Shown here: positions 17,935 through 28,259 of the stretch, one piece after another
How the letters are laid out: each line of letters opens with the position of its first letter
Position numbering within the stretch: the first letter of the stretch is position 1
Origin: Postechiella sp039985655
GTDB taxonomy: Bacteria; Bacteroidota; Bacteroidia; Flavobacteriales; Flavobacteriaceae
Assembly (NCBI GenBank): GCA_039985655.1
Contig: JBDWSF010000017.1
Coordinates: 49,533-113,532, forward strand
DNA: 64,000 bases
Reading direction: 5' to 3'
Notes under the pieces: model-generated
What the model was told of the DNA's origin: nothing
The model's database searches: none
Seen by the model: only the letters and a program-made list of their open reading frames with translations
Made by a program: the position numbers and the translations under genes

Positions 17935-18355
17935 TCGATTTAGTTTTTTTAATTTTTGAAGATTTAAACCCTAAAACAACCGATCCACCAACAAAATCGT
18001 GTAACGCTTGCTTTTTTTCATTTCCGTTAACTGTAAGTAACGAAATCCAACCTAATATATATTTAACAATAAATCTTGGTATCGCCCTAAAAATATTTAT
18101 GTTTTTAGAATGATTTCTTTCTTGCTTAACCATTATATTGCTGAAAAAATGACCAACAGTTGCTCCAAAAAAAGAGACTAGTACAGGTTCGTATATTAAA
18201 AATATAAAAACAAAAATTAGTACTCGAATGTAGATTTCAACAGCATCAAAACCATTTAGCATTTGAGATGCCGAATACATCAAACCAATAATTACAATAC
18301 CATCTATAACCGCTGCTTTAACACGATCAAAAATTTTAGCATAGGTATATTCCAT
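17915..18355 (-). CDS. RDD family membrane protein
   Basis: 146 residues with FDRVKAAVIDGIVI at the N-terminus, a variant of the RDD signature (Arg and Asp in the first helix), and two or three membrane helices. The RDD family is poorly characterised; some members act as ion antiporters. The C-terminal residues come from a repeat-like sequence. It is 13 bp downstream of the DUF389 gene on the same strand and could be co-transcribed with it. Confidence 0.8.
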   Translation of the reverse strand: MEYTYAKIFDRVKAAVIDGIVIIGLMYSASQMLNGFDAVEIYIRVLIFVFIFLIYEPVLVSFFGATVGHFFSNIMVKQERNHSKNINIFRAIPRFIVKYILGWISLLTVNGNEKKQALHDFVGGSVVLGFKSSKIKKTKSITEYCN

Positions 18356-18368
18356 AATTATTAATTTT

Positions 18369-19841
18369 TTAATTGATTCGTTTTACAACTAATGTATCCA
18401 ATTTAAGTTTTAATTTTAGCCATTTTTTTAACTTAGCCTGATCTGACTTCCTCGATTTTTCTTTAGATAATGAATCATTCCATTTTACGGTAAATACTGA
18501 GAGTGTATCTATCTTTTTAAAGTTTGAACTTACCACACTAGAATATGTAAAGTGTTCTATGGTTTCGTAATTTATTTTAACTTCTTGAACCAATTCTTCA
18601 AAAGGAATTTGACTCCGCTCTAATCTTGACAATTTCCTTACTCGATCTTCTAAATAAGAGATTTTTTGTTGTTGAGACATAAGATCTAAAGAATCTCTTG
18701 TTCTCAGCTCTTCCATATATTCCAAGTTATTAATGGTTCTGTTTTTAACTTGATTTATATAAAGCTTCGTGTTTTCCAAAGCACTATAATTAGAAAGTTT
18801 TTGTTCTAATAAATCTTTTGCCAATTGCGGAATTTCATCCGTTCCAAACGGAATTAATTCTATGATCGACTCGCCTTCTTTATTATAGGTAAACGTTGCA
18901 TTTTTTTCAATATAACTTGAATTGGGTAATGCCGTTAGTTCTTTTTTAATAAAGGCTTTTGCATCATTTGTAAAATTACTTTCTTTCAATACATTCAAAA
19001 ATGTTAACACAGCAGGAATCATAACAACAATTGCTAAAACAGAAGCCAATTGTGCTGTTCGTTTTCGTTTTGCAGAATTCGCATATTTAAGCATAGGAAA
19101 ACGCAATACCTTCAAAACTATAAATGTTGCTAATGCTATAAAAATGGTATTGATCGTAAATAAATACATAGCACCTAAAAAGTACTCCCAATTCCCTTTA
19201 GCCAAACCATAGCCAGCTGTACATAAAGGCGGCATTAAGGCGGTAGCAATTGCTACACCAAAAATAACAGACGCTATAGTTCCCTTTTTTGTTCTAGCAA
19301 TAATTAGAGCTAACCCTCCAAAAAAGGCTATTAAAACATCCCGAATATCAGGTTTTGTACGAGCAAAAAGTTCTGATGTTTCTTCGCTCAATGGAAAAAA
19401 CTTAAAGAATAAAAATGCTGTTAATAAACTTAGAACAATCATAGTTCCTAAGTTTATTAACGACTTTTTTAATGTATCAATATCATTAATTGCTATAGAT
19501 AATCCAGCACCTAAAATAGGTCCCATAAGCGGAGAAATTAACATGGCTCCAATAACAACAGCTGTAGAGTTGGCGTTTAAACCAATGGAAGCGACAAATA
19601 TAGAACAGATTAAAATCCATGCTGTTGCGCCTTTAAAAGGAATATCACCTTTTATGGCTTCGATAGTTGCATCTCTATCGGTGTCGTGTCTAAAATCTAA
19701 TAATTCACTAAAAAAAGTTTTTATACTCTGAAAAAGCCCTTTTGCATCTTCCTTTACTGCGGCTTTACTTTGCGATACTGCTTCGTCCTTTTTTAAAGCC
19801 TCCTTTTCCTCTTCAGAGAAATTAAACTTATTTTCTTCCAT
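18369..19841 (-). CDS. DUF389 family membrane protein
   Basis: 490 residues. The membrane domain has the DUF389 signature: GATAWILICSIFVASIGLN, then STAVVIGAMLISPLMGPILG, and later FGVAIATALMPPLCTAGYGL, with about six helices (residues 75-290). A long charged, partly coiled-coil C-terminal region follows (about 300-490) and an acidic N-terminal tail precedes. The family occurs widely in bacteria with no settled function. It is followed by the RDD gene. Confidence 0.85.
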   Translation of the reverse strand: MEENKFNFSEEEKEALKKDEAVSQSKAAVKEDAKGLFQSIKTFFSELLDFRHDTDRDATIEAIKGDIPFKGATAWILICSIFVASIGLNANSTAVVIGAMLISPLMGPILGAGLSIAINDIDTLKKSLINLGTMIVLSLLTAFLFFKFFPLSEETSELFARTKPDIRDVLIAFFGGLALIIARTKKGTIASVIFGVAIATALMPPLCTAGYGLAKGNWEYFLGAMYLFTINTIFIALATFIVLKVLRFPMLKYANSAKRKRTAQLASVLAIVVMIPAVLTFLNVLKESNFTNDAKAFIKKELTALPNSSYIEKNATFTYNKEGESIIELIPFGTDEIPQLAKDLLEQKLSNYSALENTKLYINQVKNRTINNLEYMEELRTRDSLDLMSQQQKISYLEDRVRKLSRLERSQIPFEELVQEVKINYETIEHFTYSSVVSSNFKKIDTLSVFTVKWNDSLSKEKSRKSDQAKLKKWLKLKLKLDTLVVKRIN

Positions 19842-19928
19842 GTATATTTATTTTCATCTTCAATAGCCTAAGATAAAAAATATATGCTTTGAATTAAAAA
19901 AGCCTTATAAAACTTCAAAAAAAATAGC

Positions 19929-21005
19929 TTATTTATCTTCAAACTTAGCTTTAACTCGTTGCAATACTTGTTTAATATCTTGTTCTTTAGCTTTTGGGTA
20001 AATTAATAATGTATCTTCATTATCAACTATAATATAATTATCTAGACCATCTACGACAACGAGCTTATCGGTTTTTGTTCTAATTAAATTACCTTCTGCA
20101 TTTTCAGCTAAAATTCTAGCATTTGAAATGGCATTATTATCGTTGTCTTTATCTAATTTATCATAAAGACTGCCCCAAGTGCCTAAATCATTCCAATCAA
20201 ATTCCGCAGCAATAACATATACATTATTTGATTTTTCCATAATCGCATAATCTACTGATATATTTTCTGCTTTAGGGTAACTGTCTCGAATAAAATCGTC
20301 TTCAAACTCCGTATTATACAAACTAATTCCTGTTTCGAATAACGCATATAAATCAGGTTGATTATTTTTAAAGGCTTTAATAACACTTTTTGCACTCCAC
20401 ATGAATATACCTCCATTCCATAAAAAATTTCCTTGTTCTATAAAACTTTTAGCGGTTTCATAATCTGGTTTTTCACGAAACTGAGCTACTGTTTTTATCG
20501 CTTCTGCGGAAGCGTTATCAAACTCAATATAACCATACCCTGTATTTGGAAAAGTAGGTGTAATTCCTAAAGTCATTAATGCATCATGCTCTGAACAATA
20601 ATCGAATGCTTGTTGAACGTTATTAGAAAATGATGTTTCATCTTCAATCCAATGATCACTTGGCGCTACAATCATTAGCGCATCTGGATTTTCTTTTTGA
20701 ATTTTTAGTGATGCATATAAAATACATGGCGCTGTATTACGCATAGCCGGCTCTAAAACCACTTGTTTTTGAGTAACCTCCGGCAGCTGTTCTAACACCA
20801 AGTCGTTATAGCGCTCGTTTGTTAGAATATAAATGTTCTCTTTTGGAATTAATTTTGATAAACGTTGAAATGTTTTTTGAATAAGCGTATCGCCAGCACC
20901 TAACATATCGTGAAATTGTTTAGGATATTCTGCTGTGCTTACCGGCCAAAATCTAGATCCTACGCCACCTGCCATAAGTATGGCATAATAATTTGAATTT
21001 TTCAT
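19929..21005 (-). CDS. manC: Mannose-1-phosphate guanylyltransferase
   Basis: 358 residues, single-domain GDP-mannose pyrophosphorylase without a C-terminal isomerase domain. The nucleotide loop is LMAGGVGSRFWPVS (residues 11-24). Other family landmarks are YPKQFHDMLG, LTNERY, VLEPAMRNTAPC, VAPSDHWI and FREKPD, then WNGGIFMW. It makes GDP-mannose for polysaccharides or glycoproteins. The next gene on the strand is SprT-like, which has no clear link. Confidence 0.93.
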   Translation of the reverse strand: MKNSNYYAILMAGGVGSRFWPVSTAEYPKQFHDMLGAGDTLIQKTFQRLSKLIPKENIYILTNERYNDLVLEQLPEVTQKQVVLEPAMRNTAPCILYASLKIQKENPDALMIVAPSDHWIEDETSFSNNVQQAFDYCSEHDALMTLGITPTFPNTGYGYIEFDNASAEAIKTVAQFREKPDYETAKSFIEQGNFLWNGGIFMWSAKSVIKAFKNNQPDLYALFETGISLYNTEFEDDFIRDSYPKAENISVDYAIMEKSNNVYVIAAEFDWNDLGTWGSLYDKLDKDNDNNAISNARILAENAEGNLIRTKTDKLVVVDGLDNYIIVDNEDTLLIYPKAKEQDIKQVLQRVKAKFEDK

Positions 21006-21040
21006 ATATTTTAGTCCTTTTAAAAGGTTATATTTTTAAC

Positions 21041-21661
21041 TTATTTTGTTATTACTTCCTCTTCAGGAATTAATAATTCAACCTCAACATTTGGATTGAA
21101 AAGATACAATTTTCCTGTTTTTAATTCTATACATTCAAAACGCTTAACACGTTTTTCACCTTTTTTAAACACTTTATTATTATGCAATTTAAAAACACTA
21201 CCCAAAGGTAATTGAAAAACATAATGCTTATCGTTTGGTTCGTCAAATTGCTTTAAAGCATATGCGAGCGCAACATCTGTATCGCTAGACGCTTTTGGAT
21301 TTATAAAATGCTTTGCTAATAATGGCAGTAAATCATCTGGAAAAATTTCTGGATTTAAAAGCGGTAACATTAAATGTTGAAATGTACGTTTCCATTCTAA
21401 TCCATGAGGTTTTATATAATTACCATATGTTTTAAATGCTTCTAAATGTGCGATTTCATGAATTAATGTGATTAAAAACCGATATTCATTTAAATTAGAA
21501 TTAATTGTAATTTGATGTTTTCCGTCAGGCTTTTTTCTATAATCACCATGACGTGTTTTACGTTCCTTTTTCACCTTTACAAGCAGGTTATCTTGTTCTA
21601 AAAGTTTAAGAACATAAGCTTCAGATGTTTTTGGTATATAACTTTGAAGTAGATTTTGCAT
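21041..21661 (-). CDS. SprT-like zinc metalloprotease-fold protein
   Basis: 206 residues with the zincin motif HEIAH at 68-72 and a probable third ligand, His86, in KPHGLEWKRTF, as in SprT/Spartan-like domains. In bacteria the role of SprT is unclear; eukaryotic relatives cut DNA-protein crosslinks. The C-terminal part (about 140-206) is a small beta-rich region without the usual four-cysteine zinc ribbon. It lies between a HAD phosphatase gene and the guanylyltransferase gene on the same strand. Confidence 0.85.
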   Translation of the reverse strand: MQNLLQSYIPKTSEAYVLKLLEQDNLLVKVKKERKTRHGDYRKKPDGKHQITINSNLNEYRFLITLIHEIAHLEAFKTYGNYIKPHGLEWKRTFQHLMLPLLNPEIFPDDLLPLLAKHFINPKASSDTDVALAYALKQFDEPNDKHYVFQLPLGSVFKLHNNKVFKKGEKRVKRFECIELKTGKLYLFNPNVEVELLIPEEEVITK

Positions 21662-21691
21662 CGGTGTAAAAATAAGGTAATTATTTTAAGG

Positions 21692-22327
21692 CTAAATCAT
21701 ACTTAAAAGTGAATTCATAGTATTGAATGTATTCGTTGCTTCTTCTTTCAACTCATTATTATAATCGTGAGCAACAAAACCAAACACATCAAAACCACCT
21801 GCTTTAGCTGCTCGTACTCCCGATAAACTGTCCTCGACAACCAAACATTCTTCTGGTTTAAACCCCATAGATTTTGCGGCCCAAAGAAAGACATCGGGTT
21901 CTGGTTTCCATTTTTGAATGGCGTAACAACTAAAAATTTTGTTTTCAAAATATGGCAACAACTCTGTAAGTTTTAGATTCAATTTTATTTTATCTTCGGG
22001 TCCGCTTGATGCCACACAGAAGGGTATATTTAAATTATCTAGCACCTTTTTCACCCCATCTACAGCTTTAACATTTTGCTTAAAAGCTTCAAAACTTTTT
22101 TGACGGTATTCTGATTCAAAATTTTCTATTAAAGGCACTGTAGCCAGTTTAGAAATCTTTTCTAAGCAAGCCTTCATAAAACTGCCTTTAAAATGTTTCA
22201 TCCCATAAACCAAATCTATATCAGCGCCATGCGCATTAGCCATATCGACCAATACCTGAATACTAATAGGTTCGCTATCGACTAAAACACCATCACAATC
22301 GAAAATAATGCATTTGTATTTACTCAT
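21692..22327 (-). CDS. HAD-superfamily phosphatase (beta-phosphoglucomutase-like)
   Basis: 211 residues. Motif I FDCDGVLVDSEP places the nucleophile at Asp10 and the acid/base at Asp12. Motif II is CVASSGP, and motifs III/IV are KWKPEPDVFL and CLVVEDSLSGVRAAKAGG. The four-helix cap between motifs I and II is typical of the sugar-phosphate phosphatase and mutase branch (YqaB, GS1, beta-PGM). The exact substrate cannot be told from the sequence. It is 30 bp upstream of the SprT-like gene. Confidence 0.88.
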   Translation of the reverse strand: MSKYKCIIFDCDGVLVDSEPISIQVLVDMANAHGADIDLVYGMKHFKGSFMKACLEKISKLATVPLIENFESEYRQKSFEAFKQNVKAVDGVKKVLDNLNIPFCVASSGPEDKIKLNLKLTELLPYFENKIFSCYAIQKWKPEPDVFLWAAKSMGFKPEECLVVEDSLSGVRAAKAGGFDVFGFVAHDYNNELKEEATNTFNTMNSLLSMI

Positions 22328-22399
22328 AAAAATTATCTTTTAAGTGAAAATACTCAAATAAAAATATTTTCAGAATAAAATGTGAAAAATATAAAGAAT

Positions 22400-22420
22400 T
22401 TGGAGTTTCTAATACTCCAA
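22400..22420 (-). terminator. Hairpin overlapping the stop of the OmpA-family gene
   Basis: 7-bp arms ttggagt / actccaa with a 7-nt loop that holds the stop codon of the OmpA-family gene, followed on the minus strand by an A/T-rich tract. It probably ends the gliding operon; the U-run is weak. Confidence 0.45.
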
Positions 22421-24442
22421 AATCTCAAATTCACTACGTCTGTTTAATTGATGCTCCGCATCGGTACAATTTAACATCGGGCAAGGCACAATTGGAGATA
22501 GCTCACCAAACCCTTGAAATTTCATGCGACGCGCATTAATAAACGCTTCTAAGGCTAAATAATTCCTCGTTGATTCTGCACGTCTTTCAGATAGAATTTG
22601 ATTGTAACGCACCGTACCACGGCTATCGGTATGCGCGCTTATTTTTAAATGCACTTTGGGATAACGCTCTAATTTTGATGCCAAAGCATCCAATATTTTT
22701 TTAGAATCGGAACGAATATTCCACATATTAAAATCGAAATAAATAGGTTCTAATTGAAAATATAATTTTCCGTCTTTTTCAACCACTGGAGGACCTTCTG
22801 TATCTGTCAACAAGGCAAACCGTTCTGGATCTTTTTCTTTTAATTTTTTATCTATTTTCTTCTCGGCTATAATAGCTTCAACCGGATCTATAACTACTGG
22901 CGGTGGTGGCGGAATCTTCTTTAAATATAAAACATGTTTTTGATCTTGTTCTTCAACAACCTTCACGTTTAATTCTCCTGGAAAATACCCCTCACTTTCT
23001 GCTTTAAGTTTATAATTATTTGCTAATAAATTCATATTAAAAACAGCCAAAACATCTAACGTATTGCCATATAATTGACGTTCTTTTTTATCGAATAAAA
23101 TAACTTTAGCATTAGGGATATATTCTTTTGTTACAGCATCTTTAATTTCGAACGTGTTTATATATTCTCGAATAAAAATTTCACCAGTTTGTTTGAATTG
23201 AAAAATATCATCACTTCTTTTATTTCTATTTGAAGAAAAGAAACCTTCGTTATCTGAATAATAATTCAAGTTAAAATCGTCGTACTGCGAATTAATGGGT
23301 ACTCCTAAATTAGTCGGTTTAGTATACGTCCCTTCTACTAATTCGGATACAAAATTATCTAGCATTCCTAATCCTAAATGTCCATTTGAAGCAAAAAACA
23401 AATCACCTGTTTCTGATATAAAAGGAAAATGCTCACGGTTAACCGTATTAATGGTTTCTCCCAAATTTATAGGCTCACTCATAAAACCATCCACATCTAT
23501 ATCGACATAATATAAATCGAAACTACCAAAACCACCTTCAATATCTGATGAAAAATAAAGTTTCTTTCCGTCTAGACTTAGTGCTGGATGTTGATATGAA
23601 AATCCGTTTTTATTAAATGATAATTTTTCTAATTCGCCCCATTTACCATCAATACGAATTGTTTTATATAAATGAATATTATTGGTCGATTGCTCGTTAA
23701 ATTCCTTTTTCCCTTTGGTATAATTACTTCTAGAAATGTAAAGTGTATTTCCATCCTTACTAAAACAAAAATTGCCTTCGTGTAATTTTGAATTGATCGT
23801 TTTTGTTAATGCAACGACGCTACCAATGGTATCATTTTTTTCATCAACATTAATTTTATAGATATCTAAAAAAGGTTGATGTGTCCATTTATAGGTTTTG
23901 GATAAAAGTTGTTTATTATCTCTATCGGAAGTAAAATAAACATTATCCTTAAATTTTACGGCTCCAAAATCTGAGGCATCAGAATTAAACTGTGTTTTTT
24001 CAACTTTATAATCTGGGCTTTTAAGTTTAAACGCTTCAATTATTTCTATAGATTCTGATTTATCAATAGATAGCGATAGGTTCTCTTTATATAATTTAAA
24101 ATAATCTAAAGCGGTTTCGTAATCTCCTAAAGCTGATAAAACTTGATACAGTTTAAAATTATACAAGTTATTATACCCCTTATCTTTTTCACCAAATCTA
24201 CCTTTTACTAATTGTTTTAAATATAAAGACGCTCTTTTATATTGAAAGGTATTATAATAACAAATGGCTATATTTTCAATCGCTTTTTTGTGTCGTTCTT
24301 TATCAATTTCATCTTCATAATATTGGGCAGCATTAATATAATCTCCCTTTTCAAAAAACCGATCGGCTCTCGACTTTCCTTGTCCAAATGATGCTTGCAT
24401 CATAAACAAAGTCATCATTATAAACGTCATTTTCTTTGTCAT
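22409..24442 (-). CDS. OmpA-family outer-membrane protein with TPR and beta-propeller repeats (T9SS/gliding associated)
   Basis: 677 residues. A signal peptide ends near MMQASFGQG. A helical tetratricopeptide-like region (about 25-150) is followed by PD40/WD40-like propeller repeats (FCFSKDGNTLYISR, PALSLDGKKLYFSSD, PFISETGDLFFASN). A carboxypeptidase-regulatory-like domain follows, then a C-terminal OmpA domain with HLKISAHTDSRGTVRYNQILSERRA-type peptidoglycan binding (split here between residues of about 600-650). It is encoded 1 bp after the PorP/SprF gene. These partners typically anchor T9SS or SprB-like adhesins to the cell wall. Confidence 0.88.
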   Translation of the reverse strand: MTKKMTFIMMTLFMMQASFGQGKSRADRFFEKGDYINAAQYYEDEIDKERHKKAIENIAICYYNTFQYKRASLYLKQLVKGRFGEKDKGYNNLYNFKLYQVLSALGDYETALDYFKLYKENLSLSIDKSESIEIIEAFKLKSPDYKVEKTQFNSDASDFGAVKFKDNVYFTSDRDNKQLLSKTYKWTHQPFLDIYKINVDEKNDTIGSVVALTKTINSKLHEGNFCFSKDGNTLYISRSNYTKGKKEFNEQSTNNIHLYKTIRIDGKWGELEKLSFNKNGFSYQHPALSLDGKKLYFSSDIEGGFGSFDLYYVDIDVDGFMSEPINLGETINTVNREHFPFISETGDLFFASNGHLGLGMLDNFVSELVEGTYTKPTNLGVPINSQYDDFNLNYYSDNEGFFSSNRNKRSDDIFQFKQTGEIFIREYINTFEIKDAVTKEYIPNAKVILFDKKERQLYGNTLDVLAVFNMNLLANNYKLKAESEGYFPGELNVKVVEEQDQKHVLYLKKIPPPPPVVIDPVEAIIAEKKIDKKLKEKDPERFALLTDTEGPPVVEKDGKLYFQLEPIYFDFNMWNIRSDSKKILDALASKLERYPKVHLKISAHTDSRGTVRYNQILSERRAESTRNYLALEAFINARRMKFQGFGELSPIVPCPMLNCTDAEHQLNRRSEFEILEY

Positions 24443-24443
24443 A

Positions 24444-25355
24444 TTAATAGAATCTTGGAGATGAATATTTTTTACTTAAACCTAATACGTCGAATTTATA
24501 GAGTATTATAAATTCATGACTTCCATTATTATAGGTTTGCAATTCGCTTGTATTAAGATCGTAGGCATAACCTAGTCTTAAATTTGGTGTTACATGAATA
24601 CCTACAAGTCCAGAAACTGCATTTTGATATCTGTATGATGCACCCAATTCAAATCGATTTAAATATAATACATTGGCAGACACATCGAAAGATAAAGGTG
24701 CTCCGCCAACAAGTTTTAAAACTGTTGATGGTTTTAGTTTAAAATCATCGTTAATGTCGAACACATAGCCTCCAATTAAAAAGAGGTGTGCTTTATCGTT
24801 ATAAACGACTTCGTCATTTATATCTAAATTACTCGGAATTAAATTTGGAGCCGATATACCTGCATAGTAATTATCGTCAAATAAAAACACACCTGCCCCT
24901 ATATTAAGCATCGTTTTGCTTGTGTTTCCAAAAGCAGAGTCTCCAATAACATTACTTCCTATGGCACTAAGATTCAAATGGTCAAATCCTGCTTTCACCC
25001 CGAAAGACAGGTTTAAGCTATTATTCAACTTTATTTTATATGCAGCATCAACATTAAAAACATTCTCACTTAAATTTACATTGCCACCTATATTATCGTT
25101 TAAATAATTAACACTTAATTCTATTCTATCATTTATAGGAATATGAGCAAATACATTTGCCGTTTTGGGTGCGCCGTCTATGCCAACCCATTGTGTTCTA
25201 TATAAACTTCCAACTTGTACAATACCTGGCTCGTTAATCATATACCCAGGATTTACCATGCTCATATTATACATGTACTGCGTATATTGAGGTTCTTGTT
25301 GTGCGTATGTTAACAGACTACAGGCTATAAAAAGTACTAGTAATTTTTGTTTCAT
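24444..25355 (-). CDS. PorP/SprF family type IX secretion membrane protein
   Basis: 303 residues. A signal peptide ends at LLTYAQQ, and the mature start EPQYTQYMYNMSMVNPGYM is the family hallmark. The remainder is a predicted outer-membrane beta-barrel with alternating strands and a C-terminal FKFDVLGLSKKYSSPRFY. SprF is needed for surface localisation of SprB in Flavobacterium johnsoniae; PorP is a T9SS component. The position directly after a large sorting-domain protein (7 bp) indicates that this copy serves that protein. Confidence 0.93.
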   Translation of the reverse strand: MKQKLLVLFIACSLLTYAQQEPQYTQYMYNMSMVNPGYMINEPGIVQVGSLYRTQWVGIDGAPKTANVFAHIPINDRIELSVNYLNDNIGGNVNLSENVFNVDAAYKIKLNNSLNLSFGVKAGFDHLNLSAIGSNVIGDSAFGNTSKTMLNIGAGVFLFDDNYYAGISAPNLIPSNLDINDEVVYNDKAHLFLIGGYVFDINDDFKLKPSTVLKLVGGAPLSFDVSANVLYLNRFELGASYRYQNAVSGLVGIHVTPNLRLGYAYDLNTSELQTYNNGSHEFIILYKFDVLGLSKKYSSPRFY

Positions 25356-25362
25356 CCTACTA

Positions 25363-28134
25363 TTATCTGCTTAAATAAAAATTTCCTTGAATAGGTTCTG
25401 TTACTCCATCTTTTGGGTCAAAAACATAAAAATAAACGCCTGAGGGTAAATCTTTACCAATACTTAAAGCCACATTAGACTCCCCTTTAAATAAGGCTGT
25501 GTTTTGATTGCCCTTATAAACCAGACTATCATATCGATTATAAATATTTATTTCGAAATTAGGAAAGGCTACTGGTAAATTACATAAATCGAACACATCG
25601 TTTTCGCCATCATTATTTGGAGAAACACCATCTTTTAAACAGGTATCGCAATCCACATGATCTATTGGAAGCAAGGTGACCGTTATTGACACACGCGAAG
25701 ATTCACAATTATTACTATCTAGAGCAGCTACAAAATAATCTTCTCCATTAATCAAGACTGTACTAAATGATAATGATGTGATTGTATTTGCATCATCATA
25801 CCAATTATAATCGGCGCCGTTGCTAGCTACCAAATCGGAGATTGTGGCGCCATCACTTGCACAAAAAGTTTGATTTGATGCTGATGGGGGAAGCACCTCA
25901 TCTACCGTTATAGAAATTTGAGCTGTGGCTAAATCACAAGAGATATGACCTTGAATTTCATATTGAAAATTGTACGTTCCTGAACTTAATTGTGATACAT
26001 CTAACAAAGTTCCTGTTAGCTGATTTGTACTATCTGAATCGACAAATGTACCACCAGAATCTGCTGATGCATCTAAATAATTGGTCAAATCAATTTGTAA
26101 ATCTGATCGACAAACGGATGCTGACATATCGTTACCTGCACTTGTACTTTGATAAAGCGTTACTGTTATTGATGCTTGATTTCCGATACACAACACATTA
26201 TCTGGAACGGTGTATGTATATTGTCCGTCTTCTGAGGAAGCTGGATTGAAAATAGCATTATGATCTGTTGTTGTATATCCGTTAGGTCCTGTCCAAGTTC
26301 CTGTTGTATTAGGGTCTCCTGTTAGCCTATCAAACAAATTAAAAGGTGAATTGGTATTACAAACATCAATGGCACCCGTTATACCTGACTGATATTCTTC
26401 ATATACTGTAAATGATAAACTTGCTCTATCAAAACAGTTATTTACTGATGTGGTTGTATAAAGAAAGTCGAATATTTGTTGATCGCTTACTTCTGGAAGT
26501 GTTATTGGATTTGAAATTATATTTCCAGTTGCACCGTCTATCCATGTTCCTCTTGTTCCTTGATATATCGGATCGTCAACACCATTTGTTCCTAATAACG
26601 TAAATAAATCTAACGGAGCTGCAATTGCTGGATCTGTTTCACAAAACTCTAATCCTAATGTATCTTCGCCTGCATAGAGTTTCGGATAAATAGTTAAAGA
26701 AACTTGGGCTGTTTGTGAATTGCAAAGACCTCCAGTCGTTATAATTGGAGTACATGTATTTGGATCATAAGCAAATCCTGTAAACTGATCTCCAGGACAA
26801 TTAACTTCTTGAGACACCGTGTATTCAAAAACATAATTACCTGGTGCCCCATTTTGGATATTGATAGTCCCTAATGCTGTATAGTTAGGATCATCTATAG
26901 AAAGTAAACCTAAAGTTGATGGTCCAGAAACAAGTTTCCAATTGGTATACTCATCACTATTGTAATCAAACAAAATACCATCTTCTGTGGCAAACTCTAT
27001 TTGATCGTATAAATTTATCGTTGCTGGCAATGTTGACGATTCTTGGCAAAACTCTAAAGGATCCCCGCCTGTAAAAGGTCTCAGATATTCGTATATTTTA
27101 AATGACACATCGGATTTAGCATTTCCGCATACCCCAGAGCGTTGATCTACCGAATAGGTATAATCAAACTCCGCACATCCAAATCTAATCCCATTATCGG
27201 CTATTATTTGTTGATATATATTATTAATGTTTATACTTGAATCATTAGGTGAAATTATTTGTCCATATGGATCTCCTGTAGACCAAAGACCTTCAAGGTC
27301 TTCTAATAACAAGAAAGCATCGTCACTTAAATCAACATCTCCATCATAAGCTCCATTAAGAATGTCTAATTCACAAATACGCTTAGCTTGACCGTATCCA
27401 GAAAACACTTGTCTAGTCACTGAAACATTAACTGTCGTTTCTAAAGTAACATCACAAGGCGGAATACCACTTATACGATAGGTTAATTCGAAAGTTTCTT
27501 GATCAACCAAAGGTGGTCCAGAATTATAAGGAATAGTTACTGTAAGATATGAACCTGATATACTAACAAAATTTGGACTACTACCATTGTAAATCCATTC
27601 TCCATTTAAATGCGGACTTGGTAAAGATTCTAATGCTTCAAAAATATCTACATCTGGCAATGAGGTACATAATTCTTGAGGAGTAGACCCCATATCACAA
27701 ACCTCTAAATTGACATCATCAATATTTAAAACTGGTCTAGCAAAGCCCGAAAACGGGCCTAAAATTACATTTAAAGTAGAAACAATACCATCTGGGCATA
27801 ACGAATTTGTATTGATGAATTGAAATTGATAATCTGTACTTAACACGGAAGCATCATCTAAATCCCATAAATATAAATCGCCAGTAGTTTCATCTAAAGC
27901 GAAATTAAAATTAGGGTCATACCAAGCGCCATCTGAAGGCGAGATTGGTGTTACGCCCGGAAGCGCATTATATTGATCGTAAAGGTTAATTATTCCGTCT
28001 GGTGTTCCATCGGTATTACCATCAATTGTAGTCATATCGCAAATAGCAATAGTTTCAACAATGTCGCATTGAGCTTGTAATTTACAAAATGAGCAAGCAA
28101 ACAGTAATAAAACTGGTAGGTAAAAAGTCTTCAA
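25363..28134 (-). CDS. Secreted protein with type B T9SS sorting (gliding-motility C-terminal) domain
   Basis: 923 residues. The start is TTG at 28134: it gives a proper signal peptide (MKTFYLPVLLLFACSFCKLQAQ), and no nearby ATG does. Several repeated Ig-like or PKD-like modules follow, each with paired cysteines and phrases like ASITVTLYQSTSAGND. The last 90 residues (DGVSPNNDGENDVFDLCNLP ... GVYFYVFDPKDG ... GNFYLSR) are the CHU_C / type B sorting domain used by T9SS with a SprF-like partner. It is probably a surface adhesin, and small compared with SprB. First gene of the three-gene operon. Confidence 0.92.
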   Translation of the reverse strand: MKTFYLPVLLLFACSFCKLQAQCDIVETIAICDMTTIDGNTDGTPDGIINLYDQYNALPGVTPISPSDGAWYDPNFNFALDETTGDLYLWDLDDASVLSTDYQFQFINTNSLCPDGIVSTLNVILGPFSGFARPVLNIDDVNLEVCDMGSTPQELCTSLPDVDIFEALESLPSPHLNGEWIYNGSSPNFVSISGSYLTVTIPYNSGPPLVDQETFELTYRISGIPPCDVTLETTVNVSVTRQVFSGYGQAKRICELDILNGAYDGDVDLSDDAFLLLEDLEGLWSTGDPYGQIISPNDSSININNIYQQIIADNGIRFGCAEFDYTYSVDQRSGVCGNAKSDVSFKIYEYLRPFTGGDPLEFCQESSTLPATINLYDQIEFATEDGILFDYNSDEYTNWKLVSGPSTLGLLSIDDPNYTALGTINIQNGAPGNYVFEYTVSQEVNCPGDQFTGFAYDPNTCTPIITTGGLCNSQTAQVSLTIYPKLYAGEDTLGLEFCETDPAIAAPLDLFTLLGTNGVDDPIYQGTRGTWIDGATGNIISNPITLPEVSDQQIFDFLYTTTSVNNCFDRASLSFTVYEEYQSGITGAIDVCNTNSPFNLFDRLTGDPNTTGTWTGPNGYTTTDHNAIFNPASSEDGQYTYTVPDNVLCIGNQASITVTLYQSTSAGNDMSASVCRSDLQIDLTNYLDASADSGGTFVDSDSTNQLTGTLLDVSQLSSGTYNFQYEIQGHISCDLATAQISITVDEVLPPSASNQTFCASDGATISDLVASNGADYNWYDDANTITSLSFSTVLINGEDYFVAALDSNNCESSRVSITVTLLPIDHVDCDTCLKDGVSPNNDGENDVFDLCNLPVAFPNFEINIYNRYDSLVYKGNQNTALFKGESNVALSIGKDLPSGVYFYVFDPKDGVTEPIQGNFYLSR

Positions 28135-28259
28135 TTGGAGGTTAGTTTAAATAATAATTAAAGATAAGTATTACAAATAACCTATATCCCCTTTTTAATA
28201 AAAAAATGACTATTTAACGAAAAAAGCGATGATAAACAAAAACCAATCCAATAAAAAAA

